This document shows positions 52,636 through 62,343 of a DNA stretch of 64,000 nucleotides, in pieces. A program made the translations under genes and the position numbers. The stretch's first letter is position 1. Each line of letters opens with the position of its first letter. The stretch comes from UMGS1225 sp034086705 (GTDB lineage: Bacteria; Bacillota; Clostridia; Oscillospirales; CAG-272). Under the pieces are notes generated by a model, which was not told the origin of the DNA, ran no database searches, and saw nothing but the letters and a program-made list of their open reading frames with translations. The stretch is taken from contig JAXDZV010000006.1 of NCBI GenBank assembly GCA_034086705.1, positions 7,601-71,600 on the forward strand. The letters are read 5' to 3'.

Positions 52636-54417
52636 ATGAAACTACAAGACAGAAGCAAAACAGCTTCTTGCAACCAATGGGATCTTTCCCACATTTACAA
52701 AACGCGGGCAGATTGGGAAAAAGCGCTGACCGAGGCAACACGGGCAACGGAAGCTCTCCTCCCGCTTGCAACAACGCTGGGCACAAGTGCGAATGCGTTG
52801 GCAGCAGGGCTTGCGCAAATTTTACAGGCACAACAACTGCAGCAGCGGGTGTATATTTATGCCTATCTTACCTTATGTCAGGACAACGGCGATGCAGATG
52901 CACAGCAGATGGAGGAGCGAGCACGGGCGCTGGGCGTGTTATTTGAAAGTACAACTGCTTTTGTGGAACCGGAGTTACTTGCCATAAACGCGCAAACGCT
53001 GCAACAATATTTGATGCAGCCGGAGCTTATACCGTATCGCCACCGGATCGAGAACATTGTGCGCGGTCGTGCACATGTCCTGCCTTTCAAAGAGGAAAAA
53101 ATGTTGGCGATGTTGCAGGATGCGGCGGGTAGCTGCCGCAAGGGCTTTGAGATGCTGCAAAGTGTAGATATGCCGTTTCCAGCCGTGCACGATGAACAAG
53201 GGCGGCTGATTTCGCTAAGTCACGGCAATTACGGGGTGCTTCGCGAGAGCCGCAGCAGAGCCGTACGAAAAGAAGCGTTTGCAGCATATTTTGGAACCTA
53301 TCGGCAATATTGCAATACTTTTGCCGCACTACTGGGCGGCAGCATCAAGATGGACTGCTATTACAGCCGCCAACGCAATTTCTCCGATGCATGTGAAATG
53401 GCACTGTTCCAAAAAAATGTGCCCTCGGCGGTGTATGATACACTGATTGCAGCGGTACATGCGGCTCTTCCGCTGTTGCACGACTATCTTGCTTTGCGAA
53501 AGCAAATACTGGGGCTGGATACACTGCACATGTATGATTTGTATTGCCCGATGGTGCCGCAAGTGGAAATGCCCATGCCGTTTGAAAAGGCGAAAGCCTT
53601 AGTGTTGCAGGCGACGGCTTGTCTTGGAGAGGCATACACTGCAACATTGGAGCGGGCATTTGAGGAGCGATGGATCGATATATATGAAAACCGCGGTAAA
53701 ACAACCGGAGCATTTTCCTGCGGTGTTTGGGGGGTTCACCCGTATGTACTGCTCAATTATACGGAAACGCTCGATGATGCATTTACGCTGGCGCATGAGC
53801 TGGGGCATTGTATGCATTCATACCTGGCAGACCAAGCGCAGAGCTATGGCAACCATGCGTATGAAATTTTGGTAGCGGAGGTTGCCTCTACGGTGAATGA
53901 GGTGCTTTTGACGAAGTATTTGCTTGCTGAAGAGCAAGATCCGGCGCGCCGTGCATATATTGCAAACCATTTACTGGAGGATTTCCGCACAACGGTGTTC
54001 AGGCAGACGCTGTTTGCGGAATTTGAACGCACCACGCATCGGATGTATCAGGCGGGCGAACCACTGACTGCATCTTCTATGAATGCACTGTATCACAGCC
54101 TAAACGAGCAGTATTACCAAGGGGTGGAGATCGATGCCGAACAAGATGTGGAGTGGGCGCATATTCCGCATTTTTACGATGCGTTTTATGTTTTCCAATA
54201 TGCCACGGGCTTTTGCACCGCCGTTGCAATCGCCGGGAAAATTTTTGCTACCCAGGATGCAACGGCGTATTTTGCGTTCCTTCGATCCGGCGGCAGTATG
54301 TATCCGATGGAGCAGCTGGCATCGGTTGGGATAGATTTGACAAACCCCAAGACCGTACAAGATGCAATGGAGCTTTTTGCGGATACTTTACAGCAACTTC
54401 GAGAGATGCTGCTCTAA
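52636..54417 (+). CDS. pepF: Oligoendopeptidase F (M3 family)
   Basis: 593 residues, ATG behind CGGAGGGG. Zinc site 'FTLAHELGHCMHSYLADQ' (HExxH variant HELGH at about 387-391), with the third ligand Glu in 'EILVAEVASTVNEVLL'. N-terminal helical domain 'WDLSHIYKTRADWEKAL' is typical of PepF. Length is normal (about 600). It hydrolyses peptides of about 7-17 residues in the cytoplasm. It stands alone between divergent uvrB and convergent rnc. Confidence 0.95.
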   Translation: MKLQDRSKTASCNQWDLSHIYKTRADWEKALTEATRATEALLPLATTLGTSANALAAGLAQILQAQQLQQRVYIYAYLTLCQDNGDADAQQMEERARALGVLFESTTAFVEPELLAINAQTLQQYLMQPELIPYRHRIENIVRGRAHVLPFKEEKMLAMLQDAAGSCRKGFEMLQSVDMPFPAVHDEQGRLISLSHGNYGVLRESRSRAVRKEAFAAYFGTYRQYCNTFAALLGGSIKMDCYYSRQRNFSDACEMALFQKNVPSAVYDTLIAAVHAALPLLHDYLALRKQILGLDTLHMYDLYCPMVPQVEMPMPFEKAKALVLQATACLGEAYTATLERAFEERWIDIYENRGKTTGAFSCGVWGVHPYVLLNYTETLDDAFTLAHELGHCMHSYLADQAQSYGNHAYEILVAEVASTVNEVLLTKYLLAEEQDPARRAYIANHLLEDFRTTVFRQTLFAEFERTTHRMYQAGEPLTASSMNALYHSLNEQYYQGVEIDAEQDVEWAHIPHFYDAFYVFQYATGFCTAVAIAGKIFATQDATAYFAFLRSGGSMYPMEQLASVGIDLTNPKTVQDAMELFADTLQQLREMLL

Positions 54418-54487
54418 ACGGCTGTGTAAACGTGCAAGGCTGTTTTTTGTTCTGGCACGGTCGCTTAGGTCATAGCAGAGAACAGAG

Positions 54488-54522
54488 AAAACCCGCGCTG
54501 AAAAAGCAGCGCGGGTTCCTTA
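54488..54522. terminator. Bidirectional terminator between pepF and rnc
   Basis: A perfect 11-bp stem (54490-54500 with 54507-54517), loop AAAAAG, flanked by A-rich and T-rich sequence. Confidence 0.88.
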
Positions 54523-54572
54523 TTGTGTATAGCATGCGTAGATGGCTGCGAATAACCGGTGATGGCACTAAG

Positions 54573-55301
54573 TTAAGCGTCAGCAGCACCAAAAAGAGCC
54601 AACGCTTGCAAAGCGGCAGCTTGTTCTGCTTCCCGTTTGCTGCGGCCGACGCCGGTACCGATGACATTGCTGTTTAGGCGAGCCTGTATCTCAAACTGTT
54701 TGTCGTGGTCGGGACCTCTTTCTGCAACAAGAACATATTCCAGGCGCTCTCCCGGCTCCTGTTGCACAATCTGCTGCAATTTTGTTTTATAATCGTGTGT
54801 ACGACCATGCATAACCGGTGTCTGTGCGACAAGAAACGGCATGAGAAAGCGGCGAACGGTTTCCAGGTTTGCTCCGCTATCCAAATAAATTGCGGCAAGG
54901 AGGGCTTCAAAGGCATCTGCGAGGATGGATTTTCGGGTTCTGCCTCCGTTTTTTTCTTCTCCATGCCCTAAGAGCAAAAAGTCACCCAGGTGAATATCAC
55001 AAGCGTTACGCCATAGTGCTTCTTCACATACAAGTTGTGCACGCAGCTTGGTAAGCTCCCCTTCAGGATCTGAGGGGAAAAGGGAAAACAGATAGTCGCT
55101 CGTGAGCAAAGAGAGGATGCTGTCGCCTAAAAATTCATATCTTTCGTTACAATTGCAAGGAGTTCCTTTGGCTTGCAGCTCATGTGCCAAAGAGGAATGC
55201 GTCAACGCCTGCGCTAACACGGTGCGGTCGGCAAATTGATAGCCGATAGTCTGCTCCAGGTTGGCGATGTCTTCTCCCAGTAGCTGTGCCATGTTATCCA
55301 T
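54573..55301 (-). CDS. rnc: Ribonuclease III
   Basis: 242 residues from the ATG at 55301, 9 bases after GGAGGAA; it overlaps the plsX end by 8 bases. A longer frame through plsX is rejected. Catalytic signature 'NERYEFLGDSILSLLTSDYL' (about 47-66) with acidic residues, a second acidic site 'KSILADAFEALLAAIYLD', and a dsRNA-binding domain ('YKTKLQQIVQQ' to 'KREAEQAAALQAL'). It processes rRNA precursors and double-stranded RNA. The Cys-rich 'GTPCNCNERYEF' lead-in is distinctive. Confidence 0.97.
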   Translation of the reverse strand: MDNMAQLLGEDIANLEQTIGYQFADRTVLAQALTHSSLAHELQAKGTPCNCNERYEFLGDSILSLLTSDYLFSLFPSDPEGELTKLRAQLVCEEALWRNACDIHLGDFLLLGHGEEKNGGRTRKSILADAFEALLAAIYLDSGANLETVRRFLMPFLVAQTPVMHGRTHDYKTKLQQIVQQEPGERLEYVLVAERGPDHDKQFEIQARLNSNVIGTGVGRSKREAEQAAALQALALFGAADA

Positions 55302-56361
55302 GGACTTGTTCCTCCGCGGTTTCTGCCGGCTGCGGCTGCTGTGCCGCTTCGATCTTGTCGGAACGGACATATTGCTGCGCCCAGGCGGCGATTTGGTCGG
55401 AAATACCGCTTTGCAAATAGGCGGCTGCCTGCCGGATGGCATTTTTGACGGCACGCGCATCGGAGGAGCCATGTGCTTTGATGACGGGTTTTGAAATACC
55501 AAGGAAGGGCGCGCCGCCATACTCCGAAGCATCAAATTCTTTTTTCAGATCGACAAACTGTTTTTTGAACAAAATGGCAGACATTTTGGTTGCAACATTG
55601 GAAAAGAACAGACCTTTGACCTTTTGCAAAGCAAATCGGGACATTCCTTCCACCAGTTTGAGTGCAATATTCCCTGTAAATCCGTCTGCGACCAACACAT
55701 CGCACTTCCCGCGCGGAATGTCCTTGCCTTCTATATTCCCTACAAAATGCAGAGAAGAATTTTGCAGAAGTTGATAGGTTTGTGCATAAACCGGGGGGCC
55801 CTTGTGTGCTTCGGTCCCGTTGTTGAGTAGGCCGACCTCTACATGCGGATTTTGGAAGATGCCCTGCATATAAAGTACGCCAAGATGAGCAAACTGTTCC
55901 AAATACTCGGGGACAACGGTGACGTTTGCACCGCTGTCCAGCAAGAGCAACGGCCGTTCAAACGGCAAAATCGTGCCGATGGCTGCACGGCGGATTCCGC
56001 GGTGCGGGCGCACATAGGTTGTAGCGCCGGTGAGCAGCGCGCCGGTATTGCCAGCGCAAACAAAGGCGTCGCCTTCCCCATCGGCGAGTGAGCGCAGTCC
56101 GATTGCCATGGAGGAGTTTCGCTTCTTGCGCAGAACGTCAAATGGCTCGTCCTCCATGGTCAAAATTTGTTCTGCATGTACCAGTGTAATCCGCTGTCCG
56201 ACTTGTTCCGTTGCACCGCACAGCGCAAGCTCTCGACGAACCGCCGCTTCATCGCCAACCAATGTCAGCGAGATATCCATTTCCTGCAGCGCTAAAACGG
56301 CGCCGCGGACAATGGCACCGGGCGCGTTATCGCCGCCCATGGCGTCAATGATGATCCTCAT
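55294..56361 (-). CDS. plsX: Phosphate acyltransferase PlsX
   Basis: 355 residues. 'MRIIIDAMGGDNAPGAIVRG' at the start, 'RKKRNSSMAIGLRSLADGEG', 'VSAGNTGAL'-like 'VCAGNTGALLTGATTYV', 'LLDSGANVTVVPEYLEQFA', and 'GGAPFLGISKPVIKAHGSS' are the PlsX pattern. It makes acyl-phosphate from acyl-ACP for phosphatidic acid synthesis with PlsY. acpP, which often separates plsX and rnc, is absent. It overlaps trmFO by 4 bases. Confidence 0.96.
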   Translation of the reverse strand: MRIIIDAMGGDNAPGAIVRGAVLALQEMDISLTLVGDEAAVRRELALCGATEQVGQRITLVHAEQILTMEDEPFDVLRKKRNSSMAIGLRSLADGEGDAFVCAGNTGALLTGATTYVRPHRGIRRAAIGTILPFERPLLLLDSGANVTVVPEYLEQFAHLGVLYMQGIFQNPHVEVGLLNNGTEAHKGPPVYAQTYQLLQNSSLHFVGNIEGKDIPRGKCDVLVADGFTGNIALKLVEGMSRFALQKVKGLFFSNVATKMSAILFKKQFVDLKKEFDASEYGGAPFLGISKPVIKAHGSSDARAVKNAIRQAAAYLQSGISDQIAAWAQQYVRSDKIEAAQQPQPAETAEEQVHG

Positions 56362-57713
56362 GGAAGCAAGCCCTCCTTATAACATGTATCAAAATAGGTA
56401 AGACTACGGCGAACATATTCGTCGTATTTTGCGCGTTTTCCGCCGCGTACACGTGCGGATAGCGGTGCAATTAAGCCAAAATTGGCATTCATCGGTTCAA
56501 AACGAACATGCGCAGGATTTGAAATATAGGAAGCCATCGCGCCCATCATGCTGACCGGAGAAAAGACAAACGGGGCCTGCCCCATCGCTTGCCGCGCGGC
56601 GTTTATTCCGGCGATGCATCCGGAGGCAGCGCTTTCCACGTAGCCTTCAACTCCGGTCATCTGGCCGGCAAAGTAGAACTTTGGCTGCGAACGCCAGGCG
56701 TAGGTGGCGTCTAACAACGCCGGCGCGTTTAGATAGGTATTCCGGTGCATTACGCCATAGCGCAAAAAAGTAGCGTTTTGCAGAGCGGGAATCTGTGAAA
56801 AAACACGGCGTTGCTCCGAAAAAGTCAACCGCGTCTGACAGCCGACTAAATTATACATTGTGCCTGCCGCATTTTCTCTGCGAAGCTGTAAAACGGCATA
56901 GGGCTCTTTGCCGGTTCGTGGGTCGGGCAGTCCCACGGGCTTAAAGGGGCCATAACGCAGGGTATCAATTCCTCGCGCTGCCATAACCTCGATGGGCATA
57001 CAGCCTTCAAAAACGGTCAGATCTGCCTGCGCTTGCGCATCAAAATCGTGCAATGGGGCAAGCTGCGCATGCAGCAAAGCGTCATAAAAAGCGGTATATT
57101 CTTCTTGTGTGAGCGGGCAGTTGAGATATGCCGCTTCCCCTTTGCCGTAGCGTGAAGAAAGGTAGGCATGTGTGTAATCGATGCTTTCACCGTCTACAAT
57201 CGGAGCGGCAGCATCAAAAAAATGAAGCGATTCTACGCCAAAGGCTTCTTGCAGTGCAGAAGCCAGGGGGGCAGAGGTGAGCGGACCGGTCGCGATGACA
57301 ACGATGCCGTCTGCTGCATCCGGCAGAGCCGTTACTTCGCAGGCTTGTACGGTGATTCGCGGATGTGTACGCAACGCTTGGGTAACATGCGCAGAAAAAC
57401 GTGTGCGGTCAACTGCCAAAGCGGCGCCCGCCGCAACAGCAGTTGCGTCTGCGGCGGAAAGAATGAGAGAATGCATACGCCGTAATTCTTCTTTGAGCAG
57501 TCCCACTGCGTTAAAAAGCTGTGCAGAGCGCAGCGAGTTTGAGCAAACCAGCTCTGCGAAGTCCGGGGAGTGATGTGCAGGGGAATAGTGCAGCGGCTTC
57601 ATTTCTAAAAGCTGTACGTGAACACCGCGTTGCGCAGCTTGCCAGGCTGCCTCTGCGCCCGCAAGCCCGGCGCCTATGACGGTGATATGGGGGGGTTGTT
57701 CCGGTGTATTCAA
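56358..57713 (-). CDS. trmFO: Methylenetetrahydrofolate--tRNA-(uracil-5-)-methyltransferase TrmFO
   Basis: 451 residues. FAD-binding 'ITVIGAGLAGAEAAWQAAQR' (10-29), then 'FAELVCSNSLRSAQLFNAVG' (catalytic Cys region), 'VIATGPLTSAPLA', 'FEGCMPIEVMAARG' and 'FYFAGQMTGVEGYVESAASG'. It makes m5U54 in tRNA using methylene-THF and FADH2. It overlaps both plsX and topA by 4 bases, giving the common topA-trmFO order of Firmicutes. Confidence 0.97.
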   Translation of the reverse strand: MNTPEQPPHITVIGAGLAGAEAAWQAAQRGVHVQLLEMKPLHYSPAHHSPDFAELVCSNSLRSAQLFNAVGLLKEELRRMHSLILSAADATAVAAGAALAVDRTRFSAHVTQALRTHPRITVQACEVTALPDAADGIVVIATGPLTSAPLASALQEAFGVESLHFFDAAAPIVDGESIDYTHAYLSSRYGKGEAAYLNCPLTQEEYTAFYDALLHAQLAPLHDFDAQAQADLTVFEGCMPIEVMAARGIDTLRYGPFKPVGLPDPRTGKEPYAVLQLRRENAAGTMYNLVGCQTRLTFSEQRRVFSQIPALQNATFLRYGVMHRNTYLNAPALLDATYAWRSQPKFYFAGQMTGVEGYVESAASGCIAGINAARQAMGQAPFVFSPVSMMGAMASYISNPAHVRFEPMNANFGLIAPLSARVRGGKRAKYDEYVRRSLTYFDTCYKEGLLP

Positions 57714-60007
57714 AGGTCCGATCCTTTCGACTGTTCATTTTGTGCGGTGTCTGTGCCAATGGCGGCCAGCTCCTGCGGGGTCATCTCACGCTTATAACCG
57801 CAGGCCTTATCGTGGCAAAGCACGTAGTTTTTTCCTTTTTTTGCATATAACAGCTTGCCGCAGCTTGGACAGGTTTGTGGCAGAGGAAGATCCCAGGAAG
57901 AAAAATCACAATCGGGATATTGCTCACAAGAGTAAAAAATACGTCGATTTTTTCCCTGCCGCTGCAAGATTTGGGCGCCGCATTTCGGACAGGATACACC
58001 GATGGGGTGCTTAATCTGCAAAGTGTTCTTGCATTCCGGATAGCGGCTGCAGGCATAGAAATTTCCGTATCGCCCCGGCCGCACCACCATATCTGCACCG
58101 CACAGCTCACACTTCAGCCCGGTCGGCTGCGCAGGCTGTGATGCAGTTTGGTCGGGAGCGATCAGGGGTTTTGTGTTGCGGCACGCAGGGTAATTGGGAC
58201 ATGCCGCAAATTTCCCATAGCGCCCGTTTTTTACAACCATAGTTGCACCGCACTTTTCACAGATTAAATCTGTTTTTTCTTCTGCAAGTGTTACCGCACT
58301 TTCCGGTGCATGCGCCTCCGCGTTCTCCAAAGCTGCGGCAAACTCGCCGTAAAACCCGGAAAGAACTGTTTCTACCGTGCACTTGCCTGCGGCGATTGCG
58401 TCCAGCTCCTCCTCCATATCGGCGGTAAAAGCACAATCAACGATTTTTGGAAAGTATTCCAGCATGAGCTTGTTGGTAACTTCTCCCAGTTGTGTCGGTT
58501 TGAGAGCTTTTCCTTCCCGTACAACGTATCCGCGGGAAAGAATTGTAGAGATAATCGTTGCATACGTCGAAGGCCGTCCGATGCCGCTCTCTTCAAAGAA
58601 ATTGATCAGAGAAGCTTCCGTATACCGCGCAGGTGGCTCGGTCATGTGCTCTTTGGGGGTGATGGAGACAACGGGCAACACGGTGCCTTTTTCCAGTGCC
58701 GGCATACGTATCCCCTTACCGGCAGTATCGCCCTGCTCTTCCTCCTCTTCATAGACAGCGGTGTAACCGGGGAAACGCACCGTATAGCCGCTTGCACGGA
58801 AGGGCTCTTTGCCTCCTTGCAGCTCCACGTTTACAGTATCAAGTTGTGCACTGGCCATTTGCGAGGCTAGAAACCGATTCCATATTAACCGATACAGCTT
58901 AAACTGGTCTGCGCTGAGTTGCTTTTTGATTTTTTCGGGTGCAAAACGCATATCGGAGGGGCGGATGGCTTCATGCGCATCCTGTGCGTTCCTGCGGGAT
59001 TTATAGATCCGTGGCTTTTCAGGATAATATTCCGCACCATAGGTGTTGACGATATACGTTTGTGCCGCTGCTTGCGCTTCCTGACTGATGCGCAAAGAGT
59101 CGGTACGCATATAACTGATCAAGCCGTTTACCCCGCCCAGGGCGGCGCCAAGGTCTATTCCTTCGTACAGTTCCTGTGCAACGCGCATTGTGCGGCTGGT
59201 CTGAAATCCAAGGCGACGATTGGCCTCTTGTTGCAAAGTAGAGGTGATAAAGGGGGGCTGCGGCGCTTTTTGCCGTACAGCTTTTTTTACTGCGGTCACG
59301 GTCATGCTTTGTCCGACAGCGGCGATCACTTGATCTGCCTGTGCGCGGGAGGAAAGCGTGGAATGCGGACCCTCTCCGCCGGCATATCGAACGTCAAGCG
59401 GTTTTCCCCCCGGGGTATTCACGGTGGCTTGCAATGTCCAGTATTCCGTTGGTACAAAAGCGCGAATTTCATTTTCACGGTCCACGATGACGCGTGTTGC
59501 AACAGATTGTACGCGCCCGGCGCTTAACCCGCTACGAACCGTTTTCCATAAAAACGGACTGAGTTTATAGCCGACGATCCGGTCTAAAATGCGGCGCGCC
59601 TGCTGTGAATTGACCAAATCCATATCGATCGCACGGGGATTTTTCATGCCGGCGCGAACAGCGGTTTTGGTTACTTCGTTGAACGTTACGCGGCGAACCT
59701 TAGCAGGATCGATGGCAAGAGCCGTGGCAAGATGCCAGGAGATGGCTTCTCCTTCACGGTCCGGGTCGGTCGCAAGGTAGACATATTTTGCCGCTTTTGC
59801 TTCTTTTTTCAGTGTGCGAATCAAATCGCCTTTGCCGCGGATGTTGATATATTTCGGTGCAAAACCATTTTCAACGTCGACAGCCAGCCGGCTTTTCGGC
59901 AAATCACGGATATGACCGTCTGAGGCCAGAACCTTATAGCCGCTGCCGAGAAATCCTTTCACCGTCGCAGCTTTATGGGGAGACTCCAGAATTACAAGAT
60001 TAGCCAT
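57710..60007 (-). CDS. topA: DNA topoisomerase I (type IA)
   Basis: 765 residues, ATG behind AAAGGAA. TOPRIM 'LVILESPHKAATVKGFL' and 'YLATDPDREGEAISWHL', catalytic Tyr in 'ISYMRTDSLRIS' (about 310), 'GIGRPSTYATIISTI'. The C-terminus has three to four Cys4 zinc ribbons ('CEKCGATMVV', 'CELCGADMVV', 'CPKCGAQILQ', 'CPSCGKLLYA'). It relaxes negative supercoils behind polymerases. dprA lies 80 bases upstream and trmFO overlaps downstream, the standard dprA-topA-trmFO order. Confidence 0.98.
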   Translation of the reverse strand: MANLVILESPHKAATVKGFLGSGYKVLASDGHIRDLPKSRLAVDVENGFAPKYINIRGKGDLIRTLKKEAKAAKYVYLATDPDREGEAISWHLATALAIDPAKVRRVTFNEVTKTAVRAGMKNPRAIDMDLVNSQQARRILDRIVGYKLSPFLWKTVRSGLSAGRVQSVATRVIVDRENEIRAFVPTEYWTLQATVNTPGGKPLDVRYAGGEGPHSTLSSRAQADQVIAAVGQSMTVTAVKKAVRQKAPQPPFITSTLQQEANRRLGFQTSRTMRVAQELYEGIDLGAALGGVNGLISYMRTDSLRISQEAQAAAQTYIVNTYGAEYYPEKPRIYKSRRNAQDAHEAIRPSDMRFAPEKIKKQLSADQFKLYRLIWNRFLASQMASAQLDTVNVELQGGKEPFRASGYTVRFPGYTAVYEEEEEQGDTAGKGIRMPALEKGTVLPVVSITPKEHMTEPPARYTEASLINFFEESGIGRPSTYATIISTILSRGYVVREGKALKPTQLGEVTNKLMLEYFPKIVDCAFTADMEEELDAIAAGKCTVETVLSGFYGEFAAALENAEAHAPESAVTLAEEKTDLICEKCGATMVVKNGRYGKFAACPNYPACRNTKPLIAPDQTASQPAQPTGLKCELCGADMVVRPGRYGNFYACSRYPECKNTLQIKHPIGVSCPKCGAQILQRQGKNRRIFYSCEQYPDCDFSSWDLPLPQTCPSCGKLLYAKKGKNYVLCHDKACGYKREMTPQELAAIGTDTAQNEQSKGSDL

Positions 60008-60087
60008 GCGTGTGATTCCTTTCCTTAATATGGAACTACCCGCAAAATGTCGATGTGCCCGAATAGCCGGAACACCGACGGCGGATA

Positions 60088-61398
60088 TTATATCTGTTTT
60101 TTTAGGGCATAGCGGTCTCCGGGTGCAAGTGTTATATACCCGTCAAGCTCAAGCTGCATCAAAGGCAGAGCCAACTCCTGTAAAGAAAGGCCGGTTTGCT
60201 GAGCAAGCTCTGTGCTGGTTGCACCGTTTGGGGAAAAAGAGCGCAATGCTTGCAAAATAACCGTGCACGGTTCTTCTGCTGCGGCGGGCGACGCAGTGCC
60301 GCCTGCGGTTGGATGCCTGACAGAGGTGTTGCCATTTCCGCTGCTGTAAGCGTCTTTTCGTTTTGAGGGGACCGAAGAAGCGGGAGAAACCTTATGCATA
60401 TGCGCAGTATGCGGTGCTGTTCCGCGGGCGTTGTCATTGCAGCACAGTGCGTCGCTTCCAAAGCGCGGCAAGGGAGAATACGTGTCTAAATCGACCGCAC
60501 CGGCAGAGGAGTAAGCCGACCGCAGCGCGGGAAAAAGGGGAAGCACGTCCCGGGCGGCGGTTACAATTTGTGCGCCGTTGCGGAGCAGGGAAAGATTTCC
60601 GGCATAGCGCTCGTCTTGCAAATTGCCGGGTACTGCAAAAAGCATTCTCCCTTGTGAGAGCGCATATTCCGCCGTGCGCAGCGCGCCGCTTCCGGCGGGT
60701 GCCTGCACAACGACAACTGCGTTTGAAAGACCGCTGATGATTCGATTGCGAGCCGGAAAATAACGCGGCAGCGGTGGCGTAAAAGGCGGATATTCCGAAA
60801 GCAGCAGCCCGTGGGAGCAAATCTTTTCTGCTAAATTGCGATGTTGTGACGGATATATTTTGCAAAGGCCGCTGCCGAGTACGGCAACGGTGTATCCCCC
60901 GCCATCCAAAGCACCTTGATGTGCCATGCCGTCGATGCCGAGTGCCATGCCGCTGATAACGATAGCTCCTGCCCTGGCAAACGCGTAAGAGAGATCATAT
61001 GCAGTTTTACTACCTGCAGCATCCATACGGCGCGTACCCACAACAGCAATTCCGGGCATTTCGTGTGGTGGCGCAAGCGTACCTCGCGCATATAAGACCG
61101 GCGGCGCGAAAGGGATTTCGCGCAAAGAAGCCGGATACTGTGGATCACAGATGCCAATCACAGAGATATCCTCAGCCTGGCATACTGCTTGTATATGCCT
61201 TGCGGCATCGAGCGACTTGTCTATGAGTTGCGCACAGGCGTTTTCACTTAAAAACGGCAAAGCCTGCAGTGTGGCAATCTGTGCCTGATAGATTGCCTGC
61301 ACCGATCCGCAGCTGCGCAACAATGCGGTTGTATCAAAACGGGCGGTGTGCGCTGCCTGGGAAAGCCATAAACAGAAAAGTTGCTCTTGTTCGTTCAT
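60088..61398 (-). CDS. dprA: DNA-processing protein DprA
   Basis: 436 residues from the ATG at 61398, behind GGGAGGAG. N-terminal SAM-like helices are followed by the Rossmann fold 'AVVGTRRMDAAGSKTAYDLS', 'VISGMALGIDGMAHQGALD' and 'LLSEYPPFTPP', and 'NRIISGLSNAVVVVQAPAGS'. A long variable linker (about 300-375) precedes a C-terminal winged helix ('GATSTELAQQTGLSLQEL'). It loads RecA on incoming ssDNA in competent cells. The protein is longer than the usual 360-380 residues because of the linker. It overlaps the methyltransferase gene by 4 bases. Confidence 0.95.
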   Translation of the reverse strand: MNEQEQLFCLWLSQAAHTARFDTTALLRSCGSVQAIYQAQIATLQALPFLSENACAQLIDKSLDAARHIQAVCQAEDISVIGICDPQYPASLREIPFAPPVLYARGTLAPPHEMPGIAVVGTRRMDAAGSKTAYDLSYAFARAGAIVISGMALGIDGMAHQGALDGGGYTVAVLGSGLCKIYPSQHRNLAEKICSHGLLLSEYPPFTPPLPRYFPARNRIISGLSNAVVVVQAPAGSGALRTAEYALSQGRMLFAVPGNLQDERYAGNLSLLRNGAQIVTAARDVLPLFPALRSAYSSAGAVDLDTYSPLPRFGSDALCCNDNARGTAPHTAHMHKVSPASSVPSKRKDAYSSGNGNTSVRHPTAGGTASPAAAEEPCTVILQALRSFSPNGATSTELAQQTGLSLQELALPLMQLELDGYITLAPGDRYALKKQI

Positions 61399-62225
61399 AT
61401 GCGCTCCTCCCGTCGAACGGTTTCCCAAATCAGAAGGGCGGCAGCTGCTGCCGCATTGAGACTCTCGCTGCCGGGCGTCATGGGGATTTGAACCGCGCCG
61501 CAGCAGGCTTGTGCAGCCGCGGCGGAGAGCCCATGCCCTTCATTGCCAACAGCAAAGACAACAGCGGGTGGCAGTGCATCGGTTCCCAAACGCAGACCAT
61601 CTGCACGCGGCATGGCTGCCAGAGGCACATACCCTGCGCGACGCAAACTGTGTAGATACGCAGCGGCATCCGTGCACAGATCGATGCGCTGGCGAAACAG
61701 CGCACCCATCGCTGCACGAACTACGCGTGGATGATATAGCTCTGCACAGCCGCAAAGACACAGCCTGTCTATGCCTAATGCGGCGGCTGTGCGCAACACG
61801 GTCCCCACATTTCCCGGATCCTGCAGGTTTTCACACAAAAAAATTTTTTCCGTAACGGCGGAGTTTGCAGGCGAGGCGCCTTCATACATTGTAACTGTTT
61901 TTACAGTTTTGTCAAGAGCGGCAGCAATGCAAAAGACCCCTTGCGGCGCTTTTTCAAGGCTAAGCTTATCGTATACTGCCTGCGTAACCGTAAAGCGCTG
62001 TACGGATGGATCAAGTTGCTCCAGTAGAGCTGCTGTTTGCTCTGCACAGGAGGAAGTGACAAAAACGGCACGAAGCGGAATCCCGCAAAAGATTGCTTCT
62101 TTGAGCAGTTTAACTCCCTCAAAGCAAAAAGTGCCGCTGCGTGTGCGTTCTTTTTTTTCGTGCAGTTTTACGGCAGCTTGCACCGTTGCGTTTTGGCGAC
62201 TGCTGATCCAGATGTTTTGCTCCAT
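61395..62225 (-). CDS. TrmH/SpoU family RNA 2'-O-methyltransferase
   Basis: 276 residues if started at the ATG at 62225; an in-frame ATG at 62303 lies within the rplT terminator hairpin and is less likely. AAAGGAGT sits about 30 bases upstream, so the true start is unsettled. SpoU knot motifs: 'ENLQDPGNVGTVLRTAAALG', 'VFAVGNEGHGLS', and 'IPMTPGSESLNAAAAAALLI'. An N-terminal substrate-binding domain includes 'GVKLLKEAIFCG'. It probably 2'-O-methylates 23S rRNA or tRNA; the nucleotide cannot be read from sequence. Confidence 0.88.
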   Translation of the reverse strand: MEQNIWISSRQNATVQAAVKLHEKKERTRSGTFCFEGVKLLKEAIFCGIPLRAVFVTSSCAEQTAALLEQLDPSVQRFTVTQAVYDKLSLEKAPQGVFCIAAALDKTVKTVTMYEGASPANSAVTEKIFLCENLQDPGNVGTVLRTAAALGIDRLCLCGCAELYHPRVVRAAMGALFRQRIDLCTDAAAYLHSLRRAGYVPLAAMPRADGLRLGTDALPPAVVFAVGNEGHGLSAAAAQACCGAVQIPMTPGSESLNAAAAAALLIWETVRREERI

Positions 62226-62294
62226 GTCCGTCGGCGTTCGCTGTAGCCGCGACGCACTCCTTTCGTGCTTTTTCGCTCCTTCATACAATAACGC

Positions 62295-62332
62295 AAAAAC
62301 CAAAGCATACGCACGCGCAGCTTTGGTTTTTT
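62295..62332 (-). terminator. Terminator after rplT
   Basis: A 12-bp stem AAAAACCAAAGC/GCTTTGGTTTTT (62295-62306 with about 62319-62330) with a 12-base loop. On the minus strand it ends in T. Confidence 0.85.
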
Positions 62333-62343
62333 CGGGTCATATC

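Noticed and set aside
62226..62303. A longer start for the TrmH-type methyltransferase at 62303
   Set aside because: It would begin inside the rplT terminator hairpin, and the extra residues show no family similarity.
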